Positions 1-9,290 are shown, counted from the stretch's first letter. The stretch is DNA of 64,000 nt from Bacteroidales bacterium (GCA_013141385.1 JABFRB010000021.1:62001-126000), one strand, 5' to 3'. Made by a program: numbers and translations. Notes: a model not told the origin generated them from the sequence alone.

Positions 1-1
1 G

Positions 2-289
2 AAGAGAGGGCATACAATATTGTCGGAAATAGGTTATAGCATAAGAAACAAATCCTGGATTAACATATCATCAAATATTTCAAAAATAAGCTATGCGGGT
101 GATTTAGGAACTCCAATAGAATATGAACTTCTCAAAGGGTTTAAACCTGGAAATAACGCAACATGGGAGTTAAAGCTACGAAGAAAGATATCCAATTACT
201 TCGAAATGGATATTAGCTACAACGGTCGATATATTTCAACAGGCACCACGGTTCATACAGGCAGTATGCAAATTAGAGCCGTGTTCTAA
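2..289 (+). CDS. C-terminal fragment of a probable outer-membrane or surface protein
   Basis: The reading frame is open from the first base of the window and ends at a TAA, so this is the 3' end of a gene that starts upstream. A TTG at position 20 could start a short ORF, but the frame continues before it. The visible 95 residues alternate polar and hydrophobic residues like amphipathic beta strands (for example FEMDISYNGRYIS) and end in Phe (MQIRAVF). A terminal aromatic residue is typical of outer-membrane beta-structured proteins. The family is not recognised. It converges with the sigma-factor operon, whose last gene ends one base further on. Confidence 0.6.
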   Translation, partial: KRGHTILSEIGYSIRNKSWINISSNISKISYAGDLGTPIEYELLKGFKPGNNATWELKLRRKISNYFEMDISYNGRYISTGTTVHTGSMQIRAVF

Positions 290-290
290 A

Positions 291-707
291 TTAGACCAAT
301 AGACAACTGAAAAAGGACTCCCGTTTTGATATGAGTTTACTTAAAAAATAATCGAGTCCTATAAAAAACAATCCTCCAGAAGCAATCATCAGAGCATATT
401 TACTTAATGCTAAAAATGATATAATACTTGAAATATTGGGGAGGAAGTCCAATTTAATTTGATAGGTTATACTAGCAAGATTAAGCGCATAAAGCATCAA
501 CCAAACCAGCAGTACGCAAGGAACTATCGCTAAGATCCAGAATAATGGCGAATTGCTTAAAGGGTTTGGTTCAACCTCAATCTGCTTTATAACTTTTTGT
601 GTAAAATTTTGAGGCGGTTCAATCTGTATTAATTTAAGGTTATCGGTAAGCCAATCATCATGCAGTTCATCACCTATTTTATCGAAATTATTGAGATCCT
701 GATTCAT
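291..707 (-). CDS. Small membrane protein of the ECF sigma operon, possible anti-sigma partner
   Basis: 138 aa. The N-terminal 50 residues are soluble and acidic (HDDWLTDNLKLIQIEPPQNFTQKVIKQIEVEP). Two hydrophobic segments follow, at about residues 53-75 and 95-120, and the C-terminal tail is Lys/Arg rich. It lies 12 bp behind the sigma factor and is the last gene of a three-gene operon. Membrane proteins in this position are often anti-sigma factors, with a cytoplasmic N-terminus that holds the sigma factor. No HxxxCxxC zinc motif is present, so the role rests on context only. The motif around PPQNFTQKVIKQIE resembles the membrane-proximal segment of small Bacteroidota anti-sigma-like proteins, but I cannot name a family. 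Confidence 0.65.
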   Translation of the reverse strand: MNQDLNNFDKIGDELHDDWLTDNLKLIQIEPPQNFTQKVIKQIEVEPNPLSNSPLFWILAIVPCVLLVWLMLYALNLASITYQIKLDFLPNISSIISFLALSKYALMIASGGLFFIGLDYFLSKLISKRESFFSCLLV

Positions 708-719
708 AGTTATTTGGTA

Positions 720-1301
720 TTAAAGTAACATTGCAACCTCTTCTTTAAGCAAAACCTCAAGTTGAGTGTAAAGTTTTTTTCTTCCTCTATAGAGTTTAAC
801 CTTAATATTTGATTCGGTTAAATTCGTTATTGTAGCAATTTCGTTTATGTTGTTACTATCAACATAATAAAGAGTTAGTAGTGCAGATTCTTCGGGTTCA
901 AGCATTTCCATCGCCTTGCCAAGGTACTTGCTTCGATCATTTGCCGATAAACTTTCTAGAGCACTCGTTGTTTCGCTTGGAATATCAAATCTAGTTTCAA
1001 CCTCAACCTGCAAAGGCTTGTACACTCTCGCCTTCGAAATGGCATTGTTGTAACAGATACGGTATAGCCAAGTAGAAAACTTACAATCGAACCGAAATGA
1101 ATCAAGCGCATTGAAGGCTTTTATAAATGTGTCCTGAGCAGCCTCCTCCGCATCAAGTTGGTTTTTAAGAATACGATATGATAGTGTAAAAACCATCCCC
1201 TTATACCTATCAACAAGTGATGTTGTGGCACGAGAATGGTTTTTAACCGCCAAACTAATGAGCTCTTCGTCGGAGAGTTTACTAAACTCCGTCTGGATCA
1301 T
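720..1301 (-). CDS. ECF RNA polymerase sigma factor (sigma-70 family)
   Basis: 193 aa, the usual length for ECF sigma factors. Region 2 spans about residues 25-95 and contains LVDRYKGMVFTLSYRIL, the DAEEAAQDTFIKAF stretch typical of region 2.2, and FSTWLYRICYNNAIS for -10 recognition. Region 4 lies at about residues 130-185 with the helix-turn-helix NEIATITNLTESNIKVKLYR. The start overlaps the upstream DUF6249-like gene by 20 bp, and a small membrane protein follows 12 bp downstream, so the three genes are very probably co-transcribed. It should direct RNA polymerase to a small regulon, probably linked to the envelope. The target promoters cannot be read from the window. Confidence 0.92.
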   Translation of the reverse strand: MIQTEFSKLSDEELISLAVKNHSRATTSLVDRYKGMVFTLSYRILKNQLDAEEAAQDTFIKAFNALDSFRFDCKFSTWLYRICYNNAISKARVYKPLQVEVETRFDIPSETTSALESLSANDRSKYLGKAMEMLEPEESALLTLYYVDSNNINEIATITNLTESNIKVKLYRGRKKLYTQLEVLLKEEVAMLL

Positions 1302-1635
1302 TCTTCTTTACAATAAAGAAATAAACTAACAATCCTAAACCGCCAAATAGAAAAACCATTGCGAATTGAGCACCCTCTTCAAGATCTGTGCTCTTCTCAA
1401 TCAATGAAGCAAAAAACAGTCCTAATGCAAGACCGATTAAAAGCAAACTCCATTTTAATGCGGCAAGTTTATTTGTTGTTGGTTTTGGGTAAAAAACTTT
1501 TGGATCAACCCCCTTCTCCAACATTGCAAGTCGTTGTTTGTTGCGAGTAAATAGGTAGTAAAAAACTAATCCAAACGTTGTACCAAATGTGAATACTATC
1601 GCAATTATTGGTATCCATACTTCTTTTGCATCCAT
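1282..1635 (-). CDS. DUF6249-like small membrane protein
   Basis: 117 aa. One N-terminal membrane helix (about residues 8-30, IPIIAIVFTFGTTFGLVFYYLF) is followed by the cytoplasmic segment RNKQRLAMLEKGVDPKVFYP. Two further helices lie at about residues 58-77 and 88-108, and the tail is KKNDPDGV. A membrane helix followed by a basic linker with an LEKG-type motif and two more helices fits the DUF6249 family that often precedes ECF sigma genes in Bacteroidota. The gene is first in the operon and overlaps the sigma-factor start by 20 bp. Its function is unknown; it may sense or scaffold at the membrane. Confidence 0.75.
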   Translation of the reverse strand: MDAKEVWIPIIAIVFTFGTTFGLVFYYLFTRNKQRLAMLEKGVDPKVFYPKPTTNKLAALKWSLLLIGLALGLFFASLIEKSTDLEEGAQFAMVFLFGGLGLLVYFFIVKKNDPDGV

Positions 1636-1836
1636 GATAATATTTTTTTAAGTTCACAGGATATGACGCAGACAATTCGAAGGTGGTTACAAACTTTTTA
1701 AAAAAGCGGTCAATATTCCATTTAATGTTTGAATCTATTTGAAAAAGGAATGATGAATTATTGGATTCTAATTTCTCTCTTCCAATATCCCATCACTCCT
1801 ACTAAATCTAATGCTGTAATGTTTAAACTTACGAGT

Positions 1837-2682
1837 TTAGGGGTTCGATTTAACCACTTCTCCTGCAAAAGCATCTATAGTTTTAGAATCAGTAGCGCCA
1901 TAAAAATCATAATAATACTCAATAAGATACTTTTTAATTGACTCATCATTCATTTTCTGACGTTTAAGTATGGGTAAAATGGTCTTGAATTCATTACGAA
2001 GCGTCTCCTTATCTACAAAAACAAGTGTGAGTTTGGTAATCTCCTCGCTTGAACGAGAGGATTTCTCATATAGGTAGACAGTAAGATCAGTCACCTCATT
2101 ACCATTAATCGGACCTGCTTTAGTTGAGAGAATTTTATCTTTCTCTATCTTAATAGTTTGCTGCTCATAACCAAGCATTTTAGATACAGGGCTGTTATTA
2201 ACCTTGTAGTGAAATACAATAAATTTATTATCGCTTAGTGGATATTTTGCCGAGTTAAGAGCAATGTCAACATTATCGCCAATAACAGAGAACTTATCTG
2301 TTCCGAAATAATTTTTAAGGTCGGTTACTTCCTTTTCATTAGGATTAAAACGAACAGACATTAGGCTTCGCCTTTTAGTAACAAGAGCAATATCCCTAAC
2401 CATTGCGGTCAATACTCGATTTTGCTTTGCGGCATTTGTCTGTGGAGTGGGTAACTTAAGCATGAATCGAGCCATCTTCTGGTTGATGGTGATAACATAC
2501 GCCTCAAAGTTTTCGAATTTAACCTGATCGCTAGGGTTAAGCACATCCCCGGGCTTAACTAGTTTTCCTGTCTTAACAAAGGATACATTTCCGTTCACCT
2601 TTGTAACATTGTATGTATCCTGAGCTTGAACTCCAAGAACAAGCATCAGAAGCAGGGCAACAATTGAAGTAGTTGATTTCAT
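1837..2682 (-). CDS. Secreted/periplasmic hypothetical protein
   Basis: 281 aa from the ATG at 2682. An upstream in-frame ATG at 2700 adds only six residues, but MKSTTSIVALLLMLVLGVQAQ is a textbook signal peptide, so 2682 is preferred. The mature part starts DTYNVTKVNGNVSFVKTGKLVKPGDVLNPSDQVKF, which reads like a small beta domain of the FecR-like/DUF4384-like kind with a threshold for covalent switch-like loops. The middle and C-terminal parts are mixed alpha/beta with no known motif, and the end is helical. It stands alone, about 200 bp upstream of the sigma operon on the same strand. No function is assigned. Confidence 0.7.
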   Translation of the reverse strand: MKSTTSIVALLLMLVLGVQAQDTYNVTKVNGNVSFVKTGKLVKPGDVLNPSDQVKFENFEAYVITINQKMARFMLKLPTPQTNAAKQNRVLTAMVRDIALVTKRRSLMSVRFNPNEKEVTDLKNYFGTDKFSVIGDNVDIALNSAKYPLSDNKFIVFHYKVNNSPVSKMLGYEQQTIKIEKDKILSTKAGPINGNEVTDLTVYLYEKSSRSSEEITKLTLVFVDKETLRNEFKTILPILKRQKMNDESIKKYLIEYYYDFYGATDSKTIDAFAGEVVKSNP

Positions 2683-2772
2683 GGTATGTGGAATTAGCAT
2701 TTGTCGAATAATGATTTTATGATAATTGAATAATATATAACAAGTAGCATACCAAAAATAGCTAAAAAATGA

Positions 2773-3126
2773 TTAACCTAGCAAAACCTCATTTCTTTTT
2801 GCCTTTGGCAATGATGCTAATACCAAATCGTAGGATAAATCTATTAGTTCTTTAATCAAGTTTTCGGGCAAAGATCTATCCATGTAAACGGTATTCCAAT
2901 GGAGTTTACTCATATGGTATCCAGGTATTATTGCTGAGTATTGCTCCCTTAGCTCAACGGCTTTTTCAGGATTACATTTAAGATTAACGCTTGGCTCACC
3001 ATCAAGATTGGTTAGGGCAAACATTTTACCCCCAACTTTAAAAACCAGAGTTACCTCATCGAAAGGAAATCCCTCGGTTACCCCTTTTTTTGAGATACAG
3101 TATTCCCTTAATTCCTCAATATTCAT
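2773..3126 (-). CDS. MmcQ/YjbR family DNA-binding-like protein
   Basis: 117 aa, the normal full length of the family. Diagnostic segments are the N-terminal helix with CISKKGVTEGFPFDE, the beta segment VFKVGGKMFAL, the NLKCNPEKAVELREQY stretch, and MSKLHWNTVYMDRSLPENLIKELIDLSYDLV near the end. The fold is the double-wing CyaY-like fold. Members are often annotated as DNA-binding, but their cellular role is poorly known. It is a single gene on the minus strand, followed by the signal-peptide protein about 90 bp further on. Confidence 0.85.
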   Translation of the reverse strand: MNIEELREYCISKKGVTEGFPFDEVTLVFKVGGKMFALTNLDGEPSVNLKCNPEKAVELREQYSAIIPGYHMSKLHWNTVYMDRSLPENLIKELIDLSYDLVLASLPKAKRNEVLLG

Positions 3127-3916
3127 TTGGGTTTATGTTGATATTTCAACTGATATCTTTTTGTTGGCAAATTAATAATTTTATTGAAGAACTTCATTTT
3201 TGTAAGACTTTTGTACTAATAAATACTTTGATTTGAATTAATGCATATCTGCAAAAATTTCAAAGTTCGTTACACTTTTTCCTTAGAAAAATCAATGACC
3301 AATTAACCTACGAATAGTATCGGGATATCTGTTTGTACGATTGGTGCTGTACTTAATGATGGCATATTGATTTACATTTCTTAAATAACGTGAGTTCGAT
3401 GTAAGAAATAATGTATTAACCTATATATCAGTCAATTTAATTTATTTGAATCAATGGAAAACTGGAATAATGGAACCGAGCTTGCGAGTTCGACGAAGTC
3501 AAAACTGGAAGATATAAGCAAGAATCTAACCTCTTGTTTTCCAATATTGGCTACGCAGAGTTTCGCTTCGCTCTAGCTCCATTATTCCACCATTCCATTC
3601 ATAAATATTGTATTTGTAAATAATTGTTTATTATATTGTTAATGTGACTTCTTATATCGAGTCCACGTTAAATATCCTATTTGCCTTAAACGAAATTTTA
3701 ATAAACCCTTGGCGTTTCTGTAAATTGTCAAATAATCTGAAAAATATTGGCGCATCACAAATTACCAAGCATTATAAAGGAAAAGAATGATAAAATTGAC
3801 ATTTAGCGTATTACGCAAGGAGTAATTGAATTTTGCTTTTATTCAAATAAATTCTATTATCTTTTTACTCATTACAATTTAGTAATATTGCACCATATCA
3901 TTTCATCAGTAAATTG
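3127..3916 (+). other. Long intergenic region with an imperfect inverted-repeat element
   Basis: About 790 bases with no credible ORF between divergently transcribed genes. Most of it is AT-rich and featureless. Positions 3454-3598 hold an unusual segment: its left end (TGGAATAATGGA-type sequence at 3454-3480) reappears inverted at 3576-3598, and the interior has higher G+C than its surroundings. The promoter of the flippase operon must lie in the last 150 bases, but no clear TTTG/TAnnTTTG pair is visible. Confidence 0.6.
3454..3598. repeat. Imperfect terminal inverted repeat element (MITE- or REP-like)
   Basis: The left arm at 3454-3480 (ATGGAAAACTGGAATAATGG and on) and the reverse complement of the right arm at 3576-3598 (ATGGAATGGTGGAATAATGG) share about 17 of 20 bases. 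They enclose roughly 95 bases that include GCTTCGCTCTAGC-like sequence. There is no ORF inside and no target-site duplication that I can be sure of. Confidence 0.4.
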
Positions 3917-5443
3917 ATGCAAAAGCAATTCAAAAATTTACTAAAAGGAATTTTAATTTATGGTTTTGGCAACGTTTCCATAAAACTTGTTGGACTCGTA
4001 CTACTTAAACTTTATACCAATCCAAAATACCTTTCAGTTGAGGAATACGGCGTTTTCAGCATGTTGGAGGTTTCTATGATGGTTGTAGTCTCTCTTTTCA
4101 GCCTTGCGCTTAATAATGCGTATATCAGATGGTACTGGGATAAAGATTATATAAACCAAAGGAAAAGCATCCTGTTTTCATGTTTAGCAGTACTATTAGG
4201 AACGGGAATCATACTCTCCTTTTCGGGTTACTTTAGTTCAAAAACCATTTCTATTGTACTATTCGGTAAGGATACCTTCGCCTTACCCATAACATTGATG
4301 GTTATTGGTGCATCCATTCAATTCTTGATCGACCTTGTCCTTGCACAAATGAGGGTTGAGGAGAAACCTACTTTTTATATCTCATCAAACATCCTAAGGT
4401 TAACTGTTTCTTTGATTGCCACAATTTACCTGCTAAAATATGCGCATCGTGGAGTGGTCGGTATACAAGAAGCTCTACTACTTGGTAATTTTGCATTTGT
4501 TTTCATTACTATTCCATACTTACTAAAACATATCGAGGCGAAATTTAACCTAGCGGTTATTAAAGATATGCTGCATTTCAGTCTACCCTTGGCTATTGGT
4601 TCCATTTCGGGTGTTCTGCTAAACGTATTCGATCGATATGTGCTTAACTTTTCATCGACTTTACTCAATGTTGGGTTGTATACCCTTGCATTTAAGATAG
4701 CGAATACAACCAAAATATTCATCATCAGTTCAATTCAGATTGCATTAACCCCAACCTATTTTAAGTTGATGAATCATCCAGATCATAAATCCATTTACTC
4801 GAGGATTATGACATGGTTTACGATTGTAGTGGTTTACGCTTCGCTATTCATTTCTCTTTTTGGGCTTGAGATTACAAAACTTTTCTCGACAGGAACGATT
4901 TACTGGGATGCTTACAAGATTATACCCATTCTCAGTCTTGGGATAATCTTTGCCACGTTAAAAGATACTTCAGTTATCGGACTTCAGGTTGTTAAGAAGA
5001 CAAAGATTATAGGGATTACACTTTCTGGTATAGCTGTGCTGAGCTTAGGCTTGAACCTTTTATTGGTCCCTTTTTTGGGTCCCATTGGAGGTGCTATTTC
5101 ATCATTTTTAGCACAGTTTATTTACTTCACAATTATTCATTACTACGCCCAAAAGCACTATCACATACCCTACAGGCTTGATCGCATATTCATAGTTATT
5201 CTTGTTGGAATAATCCTTTATATTGCGGGAAGTTTATTTAACAACTACTCCTTGGAGATTAGAATACTCTCAAAATCAATTTCATTATTCCTTTTTCCGT
5301 TTTTACTCTTCTTTTTTAGAGTGTTCGATAAGTCTGAGGTTGATGTCTTAAAATCATTTATTACTAGCATTAGGAATATATTCATCAATGCTGCACCCAA
5401 AGAAATTGATGAACAAATTTCAGAAGTTGAAGAACCACAATAA
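3917..5443 (+). CDS. Polysaccharide flippase (Wzx/MATE-like, oligosaccharide translocase)
   Basis: 508 aa from the ATG at 3917; a TTG directly before it (3914) is less likely. It is an integral membrane protein with about 12-14 hydrophobic segments along its length. It begins MQKQFKNLLKGILIYGFGNVSIKLVGLVLLKLYTNP, a typical flippase N-terminus with the conserved early glycine and the first helix, and has SVEEYGVFSMLEV between helices one and two. It ends in a soluble acidic tail (DEQISEVEEPQ). The family moves lipid-linked oligosaccharide repeat units across the inner membrane. A GT4 glycosyltransferase starts 15 bp downstream, so the two form an operon in a glycan cluster. The substrate cannot be predicted. 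Confidence 0.88.
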   Translation: MQKQFKNLLKGILIYGFGNVSIKLVGLVLLKLYTNPKYLSVEEYGVFSMLEVSMMVVVSLFSLALNNAYIRWYWDKDYINQRKSILFSCLAVLLGTGIILSFSGYFSSKTISIVLFGKDTFALPITLMVIGASIQFLIDLVLAQMRVEEKPTFYISSNILRLTVSLIATIYLLKYAHRGVVGIQEALLLGNFAFVFITIPYLLKHIEAKFNLAVIKDMLHFSLPLAIGSISGVLLNVFDRYVLNFSSTLLNVGLYTLAFKIANTTKIFIISSIQIALTPTYFKLMNHPDHKSIYSRIMTWFTIVVVYASLFISLFGLEITKLFSTGTIYWDAYKIIPILSLGIIFATLKDTSVIGLQVVKKTKIIGITLSGIAVLSLGLNLLLVPFLGPIGGAISSFLAQFIYFTIIHYYAQKHYHIPYRLDRIFIVILVGIILYIAGSLFNNYSLEIRILSKSISLFLFPFLLFFFRVFDKSEVDVLKSFITSIRNIFINAAPKEIDEQISEVEEPQ

Positions 5444-5458
5444 ATAAAGGAATCTGTT

Positions 5459-6652
5459 ATGAGGATTGGAGTTATTCTTGATAATGAATTCACGATAGAT
5501 ATAAGGGTTTCGAATGAAGTTAACTACCTTAGATCTATTGGTTATGAGATTCATATACTTTGCCCAAACTATAATAATCAAAAGGAGTTTGAGGTCATTA
5601 ATGATATTTCAATCCATCGCTTTAGATTAAGTAAATCAACAAAAAATAAACTTTTCGGGTTAATGAATACCCTCCCTTTATATGAGATTCTTTGGATAAA
5701 GAAAGTGCGTACTTTTGTAAATGATATTAAACCTCAATACCTCCATGCCCATGATTTATATATGGCAAAAATAGCCTACAAAGGAGGGGAAGGGGTTCTG
5801 CCTGTCATTCTTGATCTTCACGAAAATTTCCCAGCAGCAATATTATCCTATAAATGGTCCTCCAAATTTCCTTACAATTTATTGAGTAGACCCAAAGCAT
5901 GGCAAAAGAAAGAGTTTAAATACCTTGAATATGCAAGTAAAATAATTGTTTTGAGTAAATCTTTTAAATCTGCTTTAACCCAAAGATACCCTAAATTAAA
6001 ACCCCAAAATATTTTTATTTACCCTAACGTTCCTGATGTTAAACAAATGTTTGTGTTTCCAATAAAAGCTGATATATTTCTAAAAAAAGAACGATTTATT
6101 CTATTCTACTTTGGAGGAATTAGTGAGCGAAGGGGGATTTTCACCTGCTTTGAGGCCATTAAAATCCTTTCTAATAAGATTCCATCTATCCATCTCCTAC
6201 TAATAGGACCCATTGATGGACATGAGCAAGCAACATTCGATCAATACATGAACAATCCTACTCTAAAGGAAAGAGTTACACACTACCCTTGGAAAGACAT
6301 TAGCGAATTCTCTTCGTATGCCATTGCTAGCAATATCTGTCTATCTCCCATTTTTAAAAATGAGCAGCATGAATCGGGGGTGGCAAATAAGGTTTTTCAG
6401 TACATGCTTTTCAGTAAACCGCTAATTGTATCGGATTGTACGCCACAAATCGAAATTGTTGAAGGGAGTAACTGTGGATTAGTATTCAGGAGCAACGATG
6501 CAATCGATCTAGCCGAAAAAATTAAGTATTTATACGACAATCCAAAACTTTGCGCTGAAATGGGAGTCAGAGGAAATCAATCGGTTTTAGATGAGTATAA
6601 TCTGATAAAGTGTGGGGAGCAACTAAAAAATCTATACAAAAGCCTTTCTTAA
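5459..6652 (+). CDS. Glycosyltransferase family 4 (GT-B fold)
   Basis: 397 aa. The N-terminal Rossmann domain starts MRIGVILDNEFTIDIRVSNEVNYLRSIGYEIHILCP and carries the acceptor-side HAHDLYMAKIA motif near residue 97. The C-terminal nucleotide-sugar domain has FYFGGISERRGIFTCFEAIKIL and the conserved motif ESGVANKVFQYMLFSKPLIVSD, which holds the E-x7-E-like site in variant form. It most likely adds a sugar to a lipid-linked glycan with retention of configuration. It follows the flippase by 15 bp and ends 6 bp before the stop of a convergent gene, leaving almost no room for separate terminators. Confidence 0.88.
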   Translation: MRIGVILDNEFTIDIRVSNEVNYLRSIGYEIHILCPNYNNQKEFEVINDISIHRFRLSKSTKNKLFGLMNTLPLYEILWIKKVRTFVNDIKPQYLHAHDLYMAKIAYKGGEGVLPVILDLHENFPAAILSYKWSSKFPYNLLSRPKAWQKKEFKYLEYASKIIVLSKSFKSALTQRYPKLKPQNIFIYPNVPDVKQMFVFPIKADIFLKKERFILFYFGGISERRGIFTCFEAIKILSNKIPSIHLLLIGPIDGHEQATFDQYMNNPTLKERVTHYPWKDISEFSSYAIASNICLSPIFKNEQHESGVANKVFQYMLFSKPLIVSDCTPQIEIVEGSNCGLVFRSNDAIDLAEKIKYLYDNPKLCAEMGVRGNQSVLDEYNLIKCGEQLKNLYKSLS

Positions 6653-6658
6653 TTTCCT

Positions 6659-7450
6659 TTACTTAATTCCTTTGGCTTTTAGTACTGCAAAGAAGTTAGA
6701 ACCATATTTCTTTTTATATAATCTAGGAGAAATAATGCGAACAACCCCTTCCGTAAAGTAATATAGTTGCCAGAATAACCTTAGGTGAATTTTTTTAGAT
6801 TTTACCCTCAACAGCCTATTCTTTGAATAGGTTTTGAAAAATATTTTATCGAAATGGGCATTATCTGTAAAATAGTTGATGATCTCAAAACCTCCTCTGT
6901 CAATTAGCTTTTTTGCATCGTTTAAGTCATAATTTCTTAGGTGCCCTGATGGATCTGTTTCACCATATTTACGATTCCGATTGTTGTAACATTTCTCAAG
7001 CGGAAGGTTGAGTATAACATATTTTGAAACCTTAGAAACCTCTCTTAAAAATTGTTCATCATCGGGAATGTGTTCAATGATATCGGAAAGAATAACAATA
7101 TCAAATCTATCAACAGAAAAATAGGTATTCCACTTCTTTTGAATATCCTCGATAGTTCCACATACGAAACCACAATCAGGGTATAACTTTTTTGCATAAT
7201 CGATATTCTCGGCTGAAATATCGATGCCAAAGCGAACTTTAATCGCTAATTTATCAGCAACACTATTTAGTAGAATTCCGAGAGCACAGCCAACTTCAAG
7301 AATATTATCCTTTTTAACTACGGCTGAAATTCCTTTTGCTAAATTTTGAACTTTCCATTGTATGGCAATCTTATATTCGTTAAGTCTATTGGGATCTGAA
7401 CGAAATGCAACGTAATCATGCTGCTCATCATAAAACTTTGAAAAGTCCAT
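6659..7450 (-). CDS. Class I SAM-dependent methyltransferase
   Basis: 263 aa. Motif I is ILEVGCALGILLNSVADKL at about residue 49, followed by FGIDISAENIDYAKKLYP (acidic loop binding the ribose of S-adenosylmethionine), then FDIVILSDIIEHIPDDEQFLREVSKV as motif II/III. This is the Methyltransf_11/23 type. The tail of about 60 residues is basic. It is the last gene of a GT-MT-MT operon on the minus strand, 6 bp behind the second methyltransferase. The substrate is unknown; a sugar or lipid-linked glycan intermediate is suggested by the neighbours. Confidence 0.85.
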   Translation of the reverse strand: MDFSKFYDEQHDYVAFRSDPNRLNEYKIAIQWKVQNLAKGISAVVKKDNILEVGCALGILLNSVADKLAIKVRFGIDISAENIDYAKKLYPDCGFVCGTIEDIQKKWNTYFSVDRFDIVILSDIIEHIPDDEQFLREVSKVSKYVILNLPLEKCYNNRNRKYGETDPSGHLRNYDLNDAKKLIDRGGFEIINYFTDNAHFDKIFFKTYSKNRLLRVKSKKIHLRLFWQLYYFTEGVVRIISPRLYKKKYGSNFFAVLKAKGIK

Positions 7451-7456
7451 TCTTTG

Positions 7457-8158
7457 CTACTTTTTTAGAACATAAACAATTGCTCTCCCCTTTTTAGGGC
7501 CTCCCATAAAAGGATAGAGAATTGGTAAAATAGTATTTCTAAGAATTGAAAATCTTGATAATTCTAAAAAATGAAATATCGGGATTGCACCTGCAAAACC
7601 TTTTTTTAACACCCTTAACTTATTCTGATTAAACATGTTTTCAAGCTGAACATACGAAAGAGGAGTAATATGACCATGCTTCAAATCGGCATTTTCAAAG
7701 GCGATAAGGGTGCCTCGCATTAAAAATCGTAACCTTGAGGTAAAGTTGGAAATATTTGGAGTGCTTAATACGATAATGCCGTCATCTTTAAGCAAAGACA
7801 TACAATCACGAAGATACTTCCATGGATTTTCAAGGTGTTCTATTATTTCAAGAGCAATAAGAATATCGTATTTTTCTGTAAAATTCGAAGATATATCTTT
7901 GTTCAGATCAAGTTTTATTCTTCTTTGTACATTGGCTCGAATTTGACTTTCGTCTATATCGCAGGCATCGACTTTCATTCCTGCATCAACTAAGCGCTGG
8001 GAGAAGGCTCCTTGTCCGCATCCAAAATCAAGAATGTGTAAATTCTTGCTTAGAAATGGTTGCATTAACTTGAATACATCATCATGCAATCCATATGCTG
8101 CCATTTCCTGAATACCATTGTATTCGAGTTGATGTAGCTGTCCTACTTTGATAAACAT
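7457..8158 (-). CDS. Class I SAM-dependent methyltransferase (UbiG/Methyltransf_23-like)
   Basis: 233 aa. Motif I is HILDFGCGQGAFSQRLVDAGMKVDACDID at about residues 43-71, and YDILIALEIIEHLENPWKYLRDCMSLLKDDGIIVLSTPN carries motifs II and III. The C-terminal part (SNFTSRLRFLMRGTLIAFENADLKHGHITPLS) matches methyltransferases of polysaccharide clusters. The start overlaps the upstream glycosyltransferase by 16 bp, showing translational coupling. It probably modifies a cell-surface glycan; the acceptor is unknown. Confidence 0.87.
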   Translation of the reverse strand: MFIKVGQLHQLEYNGIQEMAAYGLHDDVFKLMQPFLSKNLHILDFGCGQGAFSQRLVDAGMKVDACDIDESQIRANVQRRIKLDLNKDISSNFTEKYDILIALEIIEHLENPWKYLRDCMSLLKDDGIIVLSTPNISNFTSRLRFLMRGTLIAFENADLKHGHITPLSYVQLENMFNQNKLRVLKKGFAGAIPIFHFLELSRFSILRNTILPILYPFMGGPKKGRAIVYVLKK

Positions 8159-9258
8159 AAGCGATACAAATTATTTGTTTTAAGCATAAATGGTATTGAG
8201 GAGAAACTATTTAAGGCATAGTTTTTAATTTCTTCTGATTTATAACTTTCATAATTGGTATGAATATTAATTATTGCATTCATAAACTGATCAACATTAT
8301 CTGTATCAACAAGAATTCCGCTGGTATAGTTCACTATATCTACAGGACCCCCACATTTAGTGGCAATTACTGGAATCCCCGAAGCCATAGCTTCAACCAA
8401 AACAATTCCGAATGTTTCATATTTTGAAGCTAGTACAAAAACACTTAAATCATTATAAAAACTAGGTATGTCTGGAGACAAAATTTCTCCCAAAAAGCCA
8501 CATTTATTCTCTATCCCAAGTTCTCGTGATAGATTTCTATAGTATTCTAAATATTTACCAGCTCCTCCAACTCGAATGAAATACTCAAAGGGTAACTCTA
8601 GACAAGCTTTTAATAGAATATCAAGTCCTTTATTATGAGAATTCATTGAACCTAAAAATCCTATAACAAACGGATTCGTATTCTGTTTATTTGTTTTAAA
8701 CCTTTCAATATTGATCACATTGGGAATTACCTCAACATTATTTATACCTACTGCCTTTAATTCCGCTTTTAAGGTATTGCTAACTGCAACAACCCTAAAA
8801 GCCCTCTTCATTGCAAAAAGAGAGAGTATTCGATGAAATACAGATCTAAAGGTGGTTTTAATCTTTGTATGTTCTGTTGTAATGAAAGGGATTTTATAAA
8901 ATTTCTTGATCAGCGAGGCAACTATACCCGAAGGGTATGAGTAATGACAATGTATTAAATCTGGTTTAAAGTCTGATAAAACCTTTATTGTAGCATAACA
9001 CGCAGCAACAATATAATTAAACTGATTGTAAATAGGAAACGATTTAGCTACTGTTATTCTATACAAGGGATAACCCAAGGTGGTATCTTTTATTAACTTA
9101 TAGCTAAAAAACGGTTTAAACCTTGTATAATCAACTCGCAATCTTACCACGCACACGTCATGTTCTTTCGCAATTGCACTAACTTGTTCTTTTACAAATA
9201 TTCCATTCCAACTTTCAAGACGATCAGGAAATGTAGAGGTAAGAACAAGGATTCTCAT
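8143..9258 (-). CDS. Glycosyltransferase family 4
   Basis: 371 aa. The N-terminus MRILVLTSTFPDRLESWNGIFVKEQVSAIAKEHDVCVVRL is the usual GT4 acceptor domain, with LIHCHYSYPSGIVASLIKKF. The donor domain contains VIGFLGSMNSHNKGLDILLKA and KYETFGIVLVEAMASGIPVIATKCGGPVDIV, the E-x7-E motif (E in ETFG and E in EAMA) that binds the nucleotide sugar. It is the first gene of a three-gene operon with two methyltransferases and probably transfers a hexose to a surface polysaccharide or O-antigen-like glycan. Confidence 0.9.
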   Translation of the reverse strand: MRILVLTSTFPDRLESWNGIFVKEQVSAIAKEHDVCVVRLRVDYTRFKPFFSYKLIKDTTLGYPLYRITVAKSFPIYNQFNYIVAACYATIKVLSDFKPDLIHCHYSYPSGIVASLIKKFYKIPFITTEHTKIKTTFRSVFHRILSLFAMKRAFRVVAVSNTLKAELKAVGINNVEVIPNVINIERFKTNKQNTNPFVIGFLGSMNSHNKGLDILLKACLELPFEYFIRVGGAGKYLEYYRNLSRELGIENKCGFLGEILSPDIPSFYNDLSVFVLASKYETFGIVLVEAMASGIPVIATKCGGPVDIVNYTSGILVDTDNVDQFMNAIINIHTNYESYKSEEIKNYALNSFSSIPFMLKTNNLYRLCLSK

Positions 9259-9290
9259 TGGTTTGATATCGTTATATTGAGAGGTAATGT

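Noticed and set aside
1729-1941. Plus-strand 70-aa ORF in the gap before the secreted hypothetical gene
   Set aside because: It overlaps the 3' end of the minus-strand secreted protein and has low-complexity, non-coding-like composition.
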